From Coemansia sp. RSA 487 (lineage: Eukaryota; Kickxellomycota; Kickxellomycetes; Kickxellales; Kickxellaceae), in contig JANBRJ010000066.1 in NCBI GenBank assembly GCA_027577595.1, forward strand, positions 30,193 through 94,192: a stretch of 64,000 bases of DNA. The letters run 5' to 3'. A program made the position numbers and the translations under genes. The stretch's first letter is position 1; every line of letters begins with the position of its first letter. The notes below the pieces were generated by a model. It was not told the DNA's origin. It was given only the letters and a program-made list of their open reading frames with translations, and did no database searches. Shown in pieces: positions 1 through 11,146 of the stretch.

Positions 1-512
1 GTGCATCACCGCCTGAGCTGCTCTCACTTTGCTGGTTTAGGCTATCTGGAATGACGCGAGGAAGAAAACGGCGTCCGTTTGCCGAAACCGATAGTAATAC
101 CTTGCCACTTGCGCTAAACGGACCAGGAACCGGACGCAGTAGCACCGTCTTTGCTGACGACGGCATCTGGAGCGCATGGTTCGATTCGTCATTGTTTAGG
201 CCGACGTGCATAAACATGGAAGCATCGGGTGTAGCGATTTGTATCGCAAGCCCTTTCATAATACGCTGGTTTCCATGAGAAACAAAGATTCGAGTTGATT
301 TCCTCCAAAGCTCAATTGCATCCTGGCTTTGCGGCTGACCAAGGACTTGCAAAGAGGATTGAGTAGGGGTGGTCATTGGGCTATCGTCATGCGAAGTTGC
401 TCGTTGCCCATTTGCATACGACATATCAGGACTCAGCGGAGTGTGTGTTGGTTTTGGGGGGTTCAGTTGCTGCTGTAGCTGCTGCTGCTGCTGTTGTTGT
501 TGCTGCTGTTGC

Positions 513-563
<51 letters not shown>

Positions 564-3500
564 AAAAGCATGGCCATCATTGCCTGCGCGTTCACGCCAG
601 ACGCCAATGGCGATGACATACCCGGTTGACTCATGACGGCATTGCTTGAAGGCATCGATGGTGTAGAAGGTCTTGCCATGGAATTGAAGCCTGTCATATC
701 GGTAGAGTTGAACCCTTGCGACAAAAGCGCCGGCGACATTGTCATTCCAGGCCGAACCATTGCAGCTTGCGGGGATCCTAACATATTATTAGCCGAAGAA
801 GTCATTGGCACCGATAAGGATGCTGAACCAACTGCTGGCAAAGACATTTGCATCTGCCCAAGCGGTGACATTGGAATGGCCATCGACACATTCACTGGTC
901 TGACGGAATGGGGAGACGAAATGGCCATCTGGTTCATGGCTGGATTAAGCGTCATTGTTGTAGGAGACGCAATGCTATGGCCACCGCCCACAGACTGGAT
1001 CGGGAGCATAGACGCCATTTGTTGGGCATACATACCCGCCTGCGATGCACCAGACTGGGCTTGCTGCTGTAACGTCTGGTTAATAACCTGCATTTGTTGA
1101 TTATACATCTGCTGCAGCTGCTGGATCTGCGTCAAGTAGGACTGCTGCGATTGCTCAACTAACTGAGACTGCTGCTTCATAAGCGCCTGATGGTGAACAG
1201 ATCCTATAAAGCTTGGATTCTGCTGCTGGACAATTGTGACCTGGTCCATGAACTGCTTGCGTATGGCGTTTTCACGCTGAGAAAGTTGAGCCTGTGCCTT
1301 GGCCATATTCTGCTGATGGTTCATCGTGAGCATCTGGTACGCCTGAGCGAGGTTACCCTGAGGAGCCATGGCCTGTTGACCATTGATCGGAAGCTGCATG
1401 TTGGTTTGTGGCCGCATGGCTGCAGGCGGGGAAAACATGGAGGTTTGTCCTTGCTGGAAAGAGGAAACTGGCGACTGAGCTACCGCTGACGTCTGCATTG
1501 CTGGCCTCATCTGTATCTGTGACTGTGACTGCGCTTGCGCGTTTGCTCTGGCCTGGGACTGAGCACGCGCTGCGGCATCGCGATTGAGAACCGTTAGTCC
1601 CAGATGAGGAAGCATGTGTGTGCTATTCCATAGCGCGGCGGGCTGCTTGTTGGGCACAAACGGCACAATGTAAGGAATGAACGAAGGTGGCTTCATCAGT
1701 GGCGTTTTGAACTCGTGCGCCCAATTAGTCAGTGGCTTGAGTGTTCCAGGTTGACCCACAACGGTGCTGGGTTCGTATCTACTTTCGCAGATAAACAGAT
1801 CAGCTGGCAAGAAGCCCTGGGGATAGACCCGAGCGTAGACATTGGGCAGCAATACATAGCACTTGCCGCATATACCACGGACGCCCAAACCTTCAAAGGG
1901 CGGACCAACAAAGAGCTGATGCGGATAGAACGTCTGGCCAATAAGTTCTGGCACTTCAGCAGGCGTCAGCAGCCAGTAGCCATCAATAAACTTTCGCCGA
2001 TCACTGACCCCACCGACGCGGATCTTGCTTATCATTGCCACCCTTCTGTCTGTCCCTGACTTCACATATATAAAGTCGCCCACAAACAGATCGTTGTCAC
2101 CTGTGGTGACGCGGCTGACGTATCGGCCCTCGGGCGGCACCGCATCGATGTACGACGTATCAAACGGAATACCATGTTTTTCGATTGCCGCGTGACATAT
2201 ACGCTTATACTCCTTTTCCAAAGCTATCGCAGACAGATAAATGTCAGACTCCGCTTCGTTAAAGAACGTGGCATTGTTGAATATCCACAGGATATCATAG
2301 TTGAATGCGTCAAAACTGCGATACCCAGCCTTAATCCTTTCTTTGACCAGGTTGAACGCCATCGGGTGAAGGATAACCTCAAAGTACTCTGGATACTCGT
2401 CCTTGTCGGGAAGATCCTCAAACGGCTCGACTATCCGCTCGCCATCACTGTCTTTGATTTTGCACAGTTCTTCAACAATCTCCCTCATCGCGTCAGCCAT
2501 TTTGGGATGAGAGGTCTCTTGATGACCGATGCCTCCAATGCACTGTGGAATATTAGGGCCGCTTGAAGGGACTGGGGTACTTGAGCCTTGTGCCTGGATT
2601 TGGGTTGTAAATGGCGTGGCCAGGTGCGTTGGTAGGTTATGCGCCATCGAAAGATCGGCAGTCCGAGCTTGCGCTGCGCCCTCTGCAGCTTGAAGCCGTG
2701 CCTTTCTTGATGGAAGCTTTTTGGACTCATGACTAACTTCCTTAACCTCACGTTCAAGCGGCTCCGGCAGATCAACTTTGGTACCATCTGTTGGCAACAG
2801 GAACTCGGCCCAGAGCGGATTACCCGGGTCCATTGCAATTTCGATCGGGAGCTGATCGTGCGCGTTACGAGAGTTAACGTCTGCATGGCATATACGAACA
2901 AGGAACTTTGCCAGACGCTTGCGCCCGGTATATGCAGCCCAGGATAGCGGGCTCGATTTGTGCATTGTATCCACAGCCTCGATATCTGCTCCCTTTTCGC
3001 AAAGAATCTGCGCGACCTTGAGTCGTCCATAGCATGCAGAGGCGTGCAGCGGTGCCCACGTGAACTCGTCGTTGTCGATATCATTGCCATCCGCATCCTT
3101 CATGACTACCTTGCGATACCCGTTGATAGGAAGGTCTGGCGTCTTTAGCAAACGGGTAGCCTTTGACAGGTCTGCATCGTATATAGCTTGGAACAGCTCA
3201 TCCAGCGCAGCTTCGGCCCGACTGTCCTTTGATTTGGAACCAGCCCCCTGGCTGCCTCTCTGCACTTCTTCATTATCGTCGCTATTGTCTTCGTCAATGT
3301 TGTGCTCGTCATGGAAATCCTCATCTTCGCTGCTCTCCAAATCACGCTTACGCTTGACTGATTTCGTACGCTGCCCCGACGGCGCACTGCCACCATCCTT
3401 GCGCGACCCACTGGTTTCCGTGCTGCGATGGCTCTGGTCAGAGGCTGACTTGCGGATCTTGAGTTTCAGTCCAGCTGATGGTGTGGAAGCAGCCGCCTCG

Positions 3501-4161
3501 TCGACAGGAGCTAGTCTATGCACAAGCTCTCTGATATCTCCTGCAGCTTCGTATATATACGACTCAGGCATGTTGTACGTCTGGGCATTGCTGCACATCA
3601 AATCGATATCCACAATAAAGTTAGAGACGCTGGTATAAACGCCACGTGTGATTTTTCCTTTGATAATATCCAGAGCAATGGGCTTCTTAATCTCTAAGTA
3701 ATAGTCTGGGTACTCCTTTTTCGGCGGTTGCTTGTTGAATGCTTTGCAAAGCAACTCGCCACTACAGATCCGGTAAAAAGAAAAGAACAGGTTGGATAAT
3801 GGATAAAAAGCACAGACAATACTCCAGGTTATTAGTAAAAGTTATCGCCGCAAACAAAGCAGGGTGGATCATATCAGTGACCAGCTTGCATGACAGGCAA
3901 ATGCGTAACTTACTCTTTTTCCATCTCCTTGACTGCCTGGTACAGTCGCAAGCATTCATCCTTTACATTAGCAGAGCCATCCAACGCGCTGCCGCTACCA
4001 CCATGCTTGTTAGAATCCAATGACGCATCGGACTTGCGAGACCTTTTGGGGCGGCTGGTAGCAGGGGTCGTGCTTCCCTTTCCATGTGAGGTCATTTTCT
4101 GTGAATCGTCATTCGTGTTATCGACTTCCTTACTGATAAGCCGCAATCGAGGTTGACCCAT
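1..4161 (-). CDS. RSC-type remodeller subunit with bromodomains, ankyrin repeats, BAH domain and polyQ tail (3' partial)
   Basis: Chromatin-binding subunit, most like fungal Rsc1/Rsc2 and animal polybromo proteins of the SWI/SNF class. The start is ATG at 4161. Exon 1 is 4161-3914. A 152-nt GT-AG intron (3762-3913) interrupts the first bromodomain, and exon 2 begins at 3761 and stays open to the window edge (at least 1336 residues). Domains in order: bromodomain 1 around residues 70-175 (YPDYY at 100-104), an acidic/NLS-like linker, ankyrin-type repeats about 315-400 (begins WAPLHASACYG), bromodomain 2 about 500-620 (EYPEYF near 538), and a BAH domain about 631-760. A long Gln/Met/Ser-rich tail follows, with 28 consecutive Gln codons, one Leu and three more Gln at 562-467. 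Bromodomains read acetyl-lysine and BAH domains bind nucleosomes. The ankyrin repeats between the two bromodomains are unusual for yeast Rsc1/2. It is divergent from the WBP11-like gene. Confidence 0.85.
464..562 (-). repeat. CAG/CAA polyglutamine-coding repeat
   Basis: Mixed CAG and CAA codons encode 28 glutamines (562-479), then one Leu codon, then three glutamines, inside the C-terminal tail of the RSC-type protein. The CAA interruptions and the single Leu codon make the tract less pure than a simple CAG microsatellite. Confidence 0.95.
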
Positions 4162-4820
4162 TGTGAAATTCAAGTTGAATAAATCCCCGAAATGTAGAGC
4201 ACTGAAAGTAAGAAAGATTTCAAATCACCAATGCCTCGCACGCGTCTTTGCAATAGAAACAGTACAAAGAGCAGAATATGGAGTGTATTTGGTGCTACTA
4301 GATGCTACGAGTGACGAAATGCCAAAAAGAAAAAACAAATAAATAAATCGCGAAACAAAAAAAAATCAAAGAAATTTCAAAAGCGGAAGAAAGTGTTCTG
4401 TGGGGCCTTTTTCGCACAACTTTTTTTTTTCAGCAACCTTTCGGCTTTTTTAAGCTTGCAAAAACAAGAGACAGAAAGTAAAGAAGAATCGTGTTCCCTG
4501 TTTTGTGAAAGATATAAACCATGTGTGAACGAACGCGTCCAAAAACAGGAACTGCTTGCCAAAAATAAAAACATTCTTAAAAGTCAAAAAAATTACAAGG
4601 CACGTGCTTTCACCCAGAACACGTCATTGCTAGTGCTTACATGAACAAAAGTTTTATATGTAGCGGCGTATGGCGCTTTTTTGGGACCCTCATTGACTTT
4701 TTCAAATAAACAGCTAGCAGAATTAGGTTCACATACTTTTTTGTACTTTTTTTGTTGTTTTGGTTAAAACACTCTTCTCTTTTATTTGCTGCTGCTGGTT
4801 TCTCAAAAGAACAACACACG
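4162..4820. other. Divergent promoter region, RSC-type gene / WBP11-like gene
   Basis: A stretch of 659 bp between two divergent ATGs. It is A/T-rich with several poly-A and poly-T runs (4330-4380, 4430-4440, 4740-4760), as in fungal nucleosome-poor promoters. No RNA gene or repeat was recognised. Confidence 0.6.
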
Positions 4821-6158
4821 ATGGGCAAAGACGCGCAGCTGGGAATGAACCCAACCGAGCATCATAGAAAAAAAATGCACGAACGGGAAAGGAAGAAGAA
4901 TAAGGAGACAAAGAAGCGGATGCACGATGCCGCTATGCTCTGCAAGGATACTTCAAAGCTGGAAAAGAAAATCGAACAATACCGCAACATAAAGCGCAAG
5001 CTGACAAATGTAGAGACCGAAAAGCTGCATGGTTTAGAAGCTGAGCTGAAGGAGACAGTTAAAAGGCAAAAAGAAGCAGGGATTGAGCCAATAAAGAGAC
5101 TCCACATTGAGGGCCAGGCCATTGGGTATGATCCGCTGGCTGCTACTGAAGATCAAAGTGATCTTGTAGATTACGGCTCGTCGCTCGACGGTGAGAGTAT
5201 CGACGAGGAGGCCATCGGCAAGGAAATATATCTTGACGGAGAAGAAGGAGATCGAGAACCAGTTGTCGGAGATGGTCCTGAGATTGGAATGGATGAAAGG
5301 GGGTCTTCTTTAGGAGGACATGAGAGCGACGCATTAGACGATGAGCAGTTTCCTCCTATGCCTGCAGAGACCCCACCACCTTTACCAGAAGACATGGATA
5401 GCGAGGGAATCTGGCCAGTTGTTCCCAGCGGACCATCACCACAATTCCAAGCCCACCATCTCCAGCCCAACATCCAGAGAAAAAATAACAGCTTTGGAAC
5501 TCGTGGCCGCGGTCGTCAATATCCAAATAACGGCGAAAGAGGGGGCGGGGCACAGAGAGGCCGCGGTCGTGGACGCGGAAACACTCACCATCAGCATTAT
5601 ATGCAAGAACCAACACGACCCATACAAACTAGAACAGGTCAGTTTCCGCCACAGCCACCACCTGCTCCGCCCTTTGCTGCCTCTACCCAGAACCCAGCGA
5701 TACGACGACCACCACCACATCATCCGCAACCTTCCACTTCGTCGGGAACTGTACTGGCTGCTGAACCTCAAGTACGCGATCTTAAAAAGGAGCTTACAAC
5801 ACTTGTCCCATCAGCAATTGCTCGCAAGAACAAACAGAAGGATAGACAGCGTGTCTTGGAATCAGTACCAATGGCGCCCCAAATGGTCATCAACTCAGCA
5901 CCTGATGTTGGCATTGATCAAGCCGACCCTGCCAACAGATCTGAGCAAAAGGATGTATCTTCAACCACTAGAGACATCATAGGAAACGTCAGACCAGCTG
6001 CAGGCATGAACTTTAGTGCGGCCCTTAAATCTAACTCTAACTCTAACTCATCGAGAAATGGATCCAAGCCACCCAAGAAAGAAGTCGACAAAAACGACTC
6101 GGGCTCTTTGGACAACCAGTACCAAAAATTCATGTCCCAGATGGACAAAATCCTGTAG
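4821..6158 (+). CDS. wbp11: WBP11-like spliceosome-associated protein
   Basis: Likely pre-mRNA splicing factor of the WBP11/SIPP1 family, nuclear. The 445-residue frame starts at ATG 4821. The open frame upstream (from 4752) has no convincing earlier Met. The N-terminus has the family signature: MNPTEHHRKK followed by a strongly basic helix (about residues 8-40) and a charged coiled coil to about residue 95. The middle is acidic (about 110-180) and then carries proline runs (PPMPAETPPPLP, about 195-210) of the kind that bind WW and SH3 domains. An RGG/RG-rich patch (about 240-270) and further proline-rich sequence follow, and the C-terminus is Ser/Asn-rich (NSNSNSS). The family match rests on the N-terminal block, since the rest is low complexity. 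Compared with human WBP11 (641 aa) it is shorter. Confidence 0.8.
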   Translation: MGKDAQLGMNPTEHHRKKMHERERKKNKETKKRMHDAAMLCKDTSKLEKKIEQYRNIKRKLTNVETEKLHGLEAELKETVKRQKEAGIEPIKRLHIEGQAIGYDPLAATEDQSDLVDYGSSLDGESIDEEAIGKEIYLDGEEGDREPVVGDGPEIGMDERGSSLGGHESDALDDEQFPPMPAETPPPLPEDMDSEGIWPVVPSGPSPQFQAHHLQPNIQRKNNSFGTRGRGRQYPNNGERGGGAQRGRGRGRGNTHHQHYMQEPTRPIQTRTGQFPPQPPPAPPFAASTQNPAIRRPPPHHPQPSTSSGTVLAAEPQVRDLKKELTTLVPSAIARKNKQKDRQRVLESVPMAPQMVINSAPDVGIDQADPANRSEQKDVSSTTRDIIGNVRPAAGMNFSAALKSNSNSNSSRNGSKPPKKEVDKNDSGSLDNQYQKFMSQMDKIL

Positions 6159-6342
6159 AATCTGCACGTGATAATAGCCCGTAAACGCCAGATGTGTCTT
6201 TTGCGCATTTCGCGCTGAAAACGATTTTTGTCTTTTTTTGTTTCGGTTGTCAACATTTTGTCCTTTTCATGCTTTTCGGTTTCGTGTAAAAAAACGATAT
6301 TGCTATACTTTTGTTGACAAGCATCTTTTACAAGCAATAAGA

Positions 6343-7356
6343 ATGTCATCTGCGCTATATGTACCCAGTGCAAGCATCGAGCCAGCACACGAGGATGACA
6401 TATGGAACTCGCGCTGGGTTCCAGGAAGAAATATCCTGGCGACCGCAGGCTCAGACGAAGTTGTAAAGATTTGGGATGCGCAGACTGGTGAATGCATAAA
6501 GTCGCTAAAGGACGGCGATTACGCCATAACATCGCTTGAAACAAATGCACAAGGAACACGGGCGCTTACCTCGTCAATGGACGGTAAGATCCGTGTCTGG
6601 GACATTGAAAAGCTTGACAAGCGGACATCCAAAGCGGACAGGCCAATTATTACAATTGATGCAAAGAGCAGCACCAATGCCTGGAAAACGTGTTTCGTTG
6701 GCAAAACACCCAGCAGTGATAGCGGCACACAGAACGGCGAATCAGATTCGGCCGTAAGTCAGATCGGGCTCATAGCATCAAGCACCGACCGTGGCGTCAT
6801 CAAGCTGTGGTCCACTAACGATGGTCGCGAGGTTGGCGAGCTAGACACCTCGCGCCCAAGCTTTTTGTCCTCGCTTGCGGTAAGCCCCGATTCCACAAAG
6901 ATTGCTTGCGGCAGTGCCAGCGGCGACATTTACGTTTTTGATGCGGCTGCCGGCAGCTTGCACTGTACCTTTTCAAGCCATTCGGGGAATATCCGATCGA
7001 TATCCTTTTCCGAGGACTCAGGTCTCTTAGTTACCAGCTCCGATGACAAGCAGATCCAGGTGCATGATGTGCGCTATGGAAGTCCTGTGGCAACACTTCT
7101 TGGTCATTACGGCTGGGTCATGTCGGCTGAGATGCACCCGAACGGAAAGTACATAGCGTCAGGGTCGGTTGATGCAAAGGTAAAAATCTGGGATGTTGCG
7201 CAACGAGCCTGCGTAGAGACGCACAATCAGCATTCGCAAGCAGTTCTGAGCGTAGCATGGCAGCATTCGTCCGAGACACTGACCATTAGCCGGCCCATGC
7301 TCGCATCCGCGGGCGAAGACTGCAATGTTCAGCTCTACGATCCACTACTTGCTTAG
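6343..7356 (+). CDS. SKI8: Ski8/WDR61-type WD40 protein
   Basis: Seven-bladed WD40 propeller of 337 residues. In yeast, Ski8 binds Ski3 in the Ski complex, which feeds RNA to the cytoplasmic exosome, and it also acts with Spo11 in meiotic break formation. In animals the orthologue WDR61 additionally sits in the PAF1 complex. The start is ATG at 6343, giving MSSALYVP. Repeats are clear: AHEDDIWNSRW at the start, then ATAGSDEVVKIWD, TSSMDGKIRVWD, ACGSASGDIYVFD, VTSSDDKQIQVHD, ASGSVDAKVKIWD and a closing ASAGEDCNVQLYD. The order and spacing match WDR61 better than generic WD proteins. It converges on RAD2 with 139 bp between stops. Confidence 0.88.
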   Translation: MSSALYVPSASIEPAHEDDIWNSRWVPGRNILATAGSDEVVKIWDAQTGECIKSLKDGDYAITSLETNAQGTRALTSSMDGKIRVWDIEKLDKRTSKADRPIITIDAKSSTNAWKTCFVGKTPSSDSGTQNGESDSAVSQIGLIASSTDRGVIKLWSTNDGREVGELDTSRPSFLSSLAVSPDSTKIACGSASGDIYVFDAAAGSLHCTFSSHSGNIRSISFSEDSGLLVTSSDDKQIQVHDVRYGSPVATLLGHYGWVMSAEMHPNGKYIASGSVDAKVKIWDVAQRACVETHNQHSQAVLSVAWQHSSETLTISRPMLASAGEDCNVQLYDPLLA

Positions 7357-7495
7357 CTACCAGAAGTACTAGTACATTTTCTGTGATCTGTCGAATACCA
7401 AGACATTGCTTTCCCGCTTAACGCAAAACAAGTGTATGAAATATAAGACAGGCGCAAATAAAGTTTTCAGTTGTTATTTGATAATTAATGGCTGC

Positions 7496-10400
7496 TCATA
7501 TAGCCTCCGCCTTTCTTTTGCCCTTTGCTTTGTGCGATGAGATGGCGCTCCCGACGCGCTTGCTATGCCTTTGCGTTTCAACAATCTCTGCTACGGCTGG
7601 TGTAGCCCTGGAAAATGCGCTTTCAATGGTTGTCTGGCGCTGTCGTGACCTATCCTCTTCCGTCTTCGCATTATCCACAATCTTTCTGGCGAGAGGAACA
7701 AGCGTCTCGTCTGTCCTTTCCACAGACCATCCAAGCTTTTCGCCAAGAAACTGCCGGAGGAGATCCAGCCTTGGAAACCCCCACTCGAACTTGGCGTCTG
7801 ATCTGTCGACCTGAGGATGGAAATAAGCGTGAGCAACCCGCGGATCTGGAAACGATGCAGCAACTCCGGACCTGCGTATAACCTGTGCCAGTCTACGACG
7901 CCTAGCCGTGTCAACAAGCTCTGCCGGGATCTCGATCCCTGGAAGAATATCGAGTATTGCATCGCACCAGCACTTAAATCTGCGCAACGACCCAAGCACT
8001 TTTTGTTCATCGTCTTTGCTGCTGTCGGAAGCGCCATCCATGACCTCATCATCTCTGTCAACGCCACCACTTCTTGGACTGTTCATGCTGTTGTTTTCCA
8101 ATTTGTCGGAATTGGGCCCAAATTCGGCCAATGCCTCCATGGCCAGAACAGGGCCAATTCCCTTGATCCCGACAGTGTAGTCGCTGCCCATCAGATATGC
8201 CAAAAACACATGGTCGCACTGCGTCAAGCTCGAGTCCTGGTATATTGCACCACTGGAATACATCTCAACATACTTGTCCTTTTGGAAAAAGTGACGATAA
8301 ACCAGCGTGGGTCTTGCAGAGTTGGGGGCAAATAGAAAAGAGTCAGAGTCGTCGGTCACCATTCCATCTACCAAGCTCTTAGCTATGAGTGTTGCGCACT
8401 GTGCCTCGGCTTCCATCGGTGCAGTTATGTACGGAATCCCAAACAAGGTAAGCAGCATTCGTATATCGTCTACCATATCACTCTCTACGCCAGAAGCGTC
8501 CCGCTTGCTATTTTTCACCCGCGAGCGCAGTACTTCAAGCTCGCTCTGCAGCTCTGCGCGCATGTTACTGCATGATGTTTGAATCAAGGTTGGTGCTGCT
8601 ACGGAATCCTGCGCACTGGACTTTAGCTTATCCAAAAACCGCGCATACTCATTCTGTTCGTCGCGCAAGAGGCCAATGCGCTCATTATTGGTAATATCCA
8701 GGTCGATATCGTCATCTTCATCATCGCCTTCATTTCCGCCATGTGCCATGCCTGTAAAATCATGTCCATTAGCCGCACTAGCAGTACTTGCGTCAACGGT
8801 GCCTCCATCAAGCACAGACTTATCTTCATCGGCGCTACCCTCGCTTCCGCTGTCAATGTTGCGGACTCTGGTCTTCGTATCCGCCTTGATTTCGTTCTCC
8901 TTATCCGCACCATCCAAGTTAACCGACTCCATGCCAAGATGGCGAGCCTTTTCAAATATCGTATCATGATATGCTCTGTCTTTCACGACATGGTGGTCAT
9001 TATAATCACTCGCATTACTATTGGTAAGATCGACCACATCGCCACTTGCATTCGGTTGTTTAAGATCAGCGGTTACTCGATCAAGTCCGTCGGCATGCTG
9101 CTGCACATAGGAGGCAAGTGGACTGCTGGATTTGAGGTCCATAGCTTCCATGTCCCTGCTCTCACCACTGCTTTCAGAATCAACGCTCACAATATCTGGG
9201 CTTCCCTGAATGCCCATATCCTCCGTCTCAACACCCCGTTCATAGTCTGGCTGATTAGCCATCGGCATATCTGAAGCCTGCGCCCGGCACTGCCGCCACC
9301 TTACAGCAAATGACAAGTAGTTGGACATGAACGTCAGATATGAGGTCTTTGTGCGTAGCATATTCAGCTCCCTTGTATATATTGCAGCCGATGCGCTCTG
9401 TCCATTGTCTACAGAAGTATCGCTATCTGAATCGTTGTCTATGTCAAATACATCTGGCAGCTTGTCAAGCCGCCTGTTTGCACGCCACAGAGCATTCTGC
9501 AATCCAGCCAAATCACATTCAAGCAACCAGCAGCGAATGCTATCATGAATAGCTGGGTCATATCCGGCAACCTGCTGAGGAACAGCACGCATCCAGACAT
9601 CCAAAAATTCCGCCGCAGGCATTGCAAGGATGGCCTGCTCCTCGCGCTCGCGCTGCAAGCGCATCTCATCCTGTGCGTGATCAAGATACTGATCCTGAGA
9701 GCTTTGCGAGTAGCCGTAGTCATAATCGCTATACACTTCTTCAGTGCCTGGATAGAAGTCTACGTTGCTGCCGTCGTCGATATAGCTGGCCGCACTGCTG
9801 GTGCTAATGCTCATGATGTCGTCCTCTATACCAGTATTTCTCTCATCATTTAGCTGCACGAGCTTTTGGGGTGCAAGCCCGCGGCCCTGTGGCAAGCTCT
9901 CTGCTATCTGTGTATGTCCTTGGCCCACAAGCGAATCTCTGGTGATACTCGAGTTGTTATTCATGATATTTGCATCTGACTGTAGACGCTGGTGTTCAAG
10001 CGAGAGTTCTGTAGATACATCCTCAAACTCAACCGAGTTGACGCTATCATCGTCGTCATCGCCAAGCTCGCTACCCTTGCTCTCCTGGCTCCCAATGCTG
10101 CTATCATCTAATGTAATGGCCCTTGCAGTGGGCTTTCTGCCAACCCTTTCGTTCTCATTGCTACTCTGAGAACCAGACTGTGCAGAGCTCATTTTTAGAG
10201 TCCATCCACCACCCGCCTCATCGCTTTTAATCAACGTATACTGGCGGTTGCGCTCAGCAGCAATCCGACCGCTAGTTTCAACCTGGCCGTTGGCGCCGGG
10301 CTGTCCAAGCTCAGTAATGCGGTGTGCGTTGCCGGTGACTTGTAGCCACTGTTGAGTCAACGTGTTGCGCTTGACTAAAAGATCGATTTGCTGCTTGCTA

Positions 10401-11146
10401 AAGTCCATTGCGTCCTTAGAGGACTCGAGCATGTACTGAAGGCGGTTGTGAGAGGTCTGCCGTGATCTGACTTTGAGCGCAACAATGATATCGTGTTGGT
10501 TCTCTGGAGACAGAGATTTAAATGCGTCAGATTCAATGTCAATTGTGTCTATATCGCCGGTGCCGCCAAATGATTCGGGGTATTTTGTTGCCAGGGCCAC
10601 AAGCTGGCGCAGGTCGTCTGGATGCGCCATACGCAGGTCGCGCTCATTCTCCTCACGCGTGGAAAGGGCGCCGCGCTGTATGGGTGGTAGCTCGTACTCG
10701 TCACGCTTGCGCTTCTTTGTCGGGCTGGTTGAGCCATCAGGGCTGTTTCCTTGCTTCTGGGCGTTTGCCGGACTGGCATGGTTTCTTTCAAGAGCGTGCA
10801 GCTTGAGTTGTGTCTGAAGAAGCTGGTGAGCGGTGTGCCTAGCGTCTCTGGCCCTTATATCTCTCATTGCCTGGCGCTCGGCAATTGTTGTGCGCTTAAG
10901 TTCCGGTGCACCGCCATCAAACACAAACACTGGTTTTATGCCATAAAACAAAAGTTTGCAGATGCGCCGGTAGAACCCTACTATGTGTGCGTCTTCGAGC
11001 GGGTTGCCTTCTGCATCCGTCATGGCCTTGAGCAGCTGATACAGCCATATGGAGGCATCGATTGCCAGCCGTTTGTGCCCTAGCGACTCTAGGCGCACTG
11101 GACGTGCTGCGGGCTCCAGCAGCGTCCATAGACCCTTTACGCCCAT
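7496..11146 (-). CDS. RAD2: Rad2/XPG nucleotide-excision-repair endonuclease
   Basis: Structure-specific 5'-flap endonuclease that makes the 3' incision in nucleotide excision repair. It is a complete 1216-residue single exon beginning MGVKGLWTLL. The N-terminal nuclease region (1-95) has D30 and D77. The I region has E912/E914 (MEAEAQ), D933/D935 (TDDSDS) and D989 (GSDYTVGIKGIG), the residues that bind the two metals in XPG, FEN1 and Exo1. A spacer of about 800 low-complexity, acidic residues separates the two halves. That spacer is the feature that distinguishes Rad2/XPG from FEN1, and in known homologues it binds TFIIH. An acidic insertion (about 1010-1045) follows the helix-hairpin-helix. 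The tail has a partial PCNA-box (QTTIESAF, 1171-1178) and a basic NLS-like KGKRK. Divergent from the MRH-domain gene. Confidence 0.95.
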   Translation of the reverse strand: MGVKGLWTLLEPAARPVRLESLGHKRLAIDASIWLYQLLKAMTDAEGNPLEDAHIVGFYRRICKLLFYGIKPVFVFDGGAPELKRTTIAERQAMRDIRARDARHTAHQLLQTQLKLHALERNHASPANAQKQGNSPDGSTSPTKKRKRDEYELPPIQRGALSTREENERDLRMAHPDDLRQLVALATKYPESFGGTGDIDTIDIESDAFKSLSPENQHDIIVALKVRSRQTSHNRLQYMLESSKDAMDFSKQQIDLLVKRNTLTQQWLQVTGNAHRITELGQPGANGQVETSGRIAAERNRQYTLIKSDEAGGGWTLKMSSAQSGSQSSNENERVGRKPTARAITLDDSSIGSQESKGSELGDDDDDSVNSVEFEDVSTELSLEHQRLQSDANIMNNNSSITRDSLVGQGHTQIAESLPQGRGLAPQKLVQLNDERNTGIEDDIMSISTSSAASYIDDGSNVDFYPGTEEVYSDYDYGYSQSSQDQYLDHAQDEMRLQREREEQAILAMPAAEFLDVWMRAVPQQVAGYDPAIHDSIRCWLLECDLAGLQNALWRANRRLDKLPDVFDIDNDSDSDTSVDNGQSASAAIYTRELNMLRTKTSYLTFMSNYLSFAVRWRQCRAQASDMPMANQPDYERGVETEDMGIQGSPDIVSVDSESSGESRDMEAMDLKSSSPLASYVQQHADGLDRVTADLKQPNASGDVVDLTNSNASDYNDHHVVKDRAYHDTIFEKARHLGMESVNLDGADKENEIKADTKTRVRNIDSGSEGSADEDKSVLDGGTVDASTASAANGHDFTGMAHGGNEGDDEDDDIDLDITNNERIGLLRDEQNEYARFLDKLKSSAQDSVAAPTLIQTSCSNMRAELQSELEVLRSRVKNSKRDASGVESDMVDDIRMLLTLFGIPYITAPMEAEAQCATLIAKSLVDGMVTDDSDSFLFAPNSARPTLVYRHFFQKDKYVEMYSSGAIYQDSSLTQCDHVFLAYLMGSDYTVGIKGIGPVLAMEALAEFGPNSDKLENNSMNSPRSGGVDRDDEVMDGASDSSKDDEQKVLGSLRRFKCWCDAILDILPGIEIPAELVDTARRRRLAQVIRRSGVAASFPDPRVAHAYFHPQVDRSDAKFEWGFPRLDLLRQFLGEKLGWSVERTDETLVPLARKIVDNAKTEEDRSRQRQTTIESAFSRATPAVAEIVETQRHSKRVGSAISSHKAKGKRKAEAI

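Noticed and set aside
4601-4606. CACGTG boxes upstream of several genes (also 6165 and 57071)
   Set aside because: The same hexamer also occurs at least seven times inside coding regions, which is about the chance rate, so no enrichment at promoters can be claimed.
5341-5982. 213-codon frame overlapping the WBP11-like gene in another frame
   Set aside because: It lies inside the clear WBP11-like coding sequence, and its composition (His/Leu-rich) follows from proline- and glycine-rich codons read out of frame.
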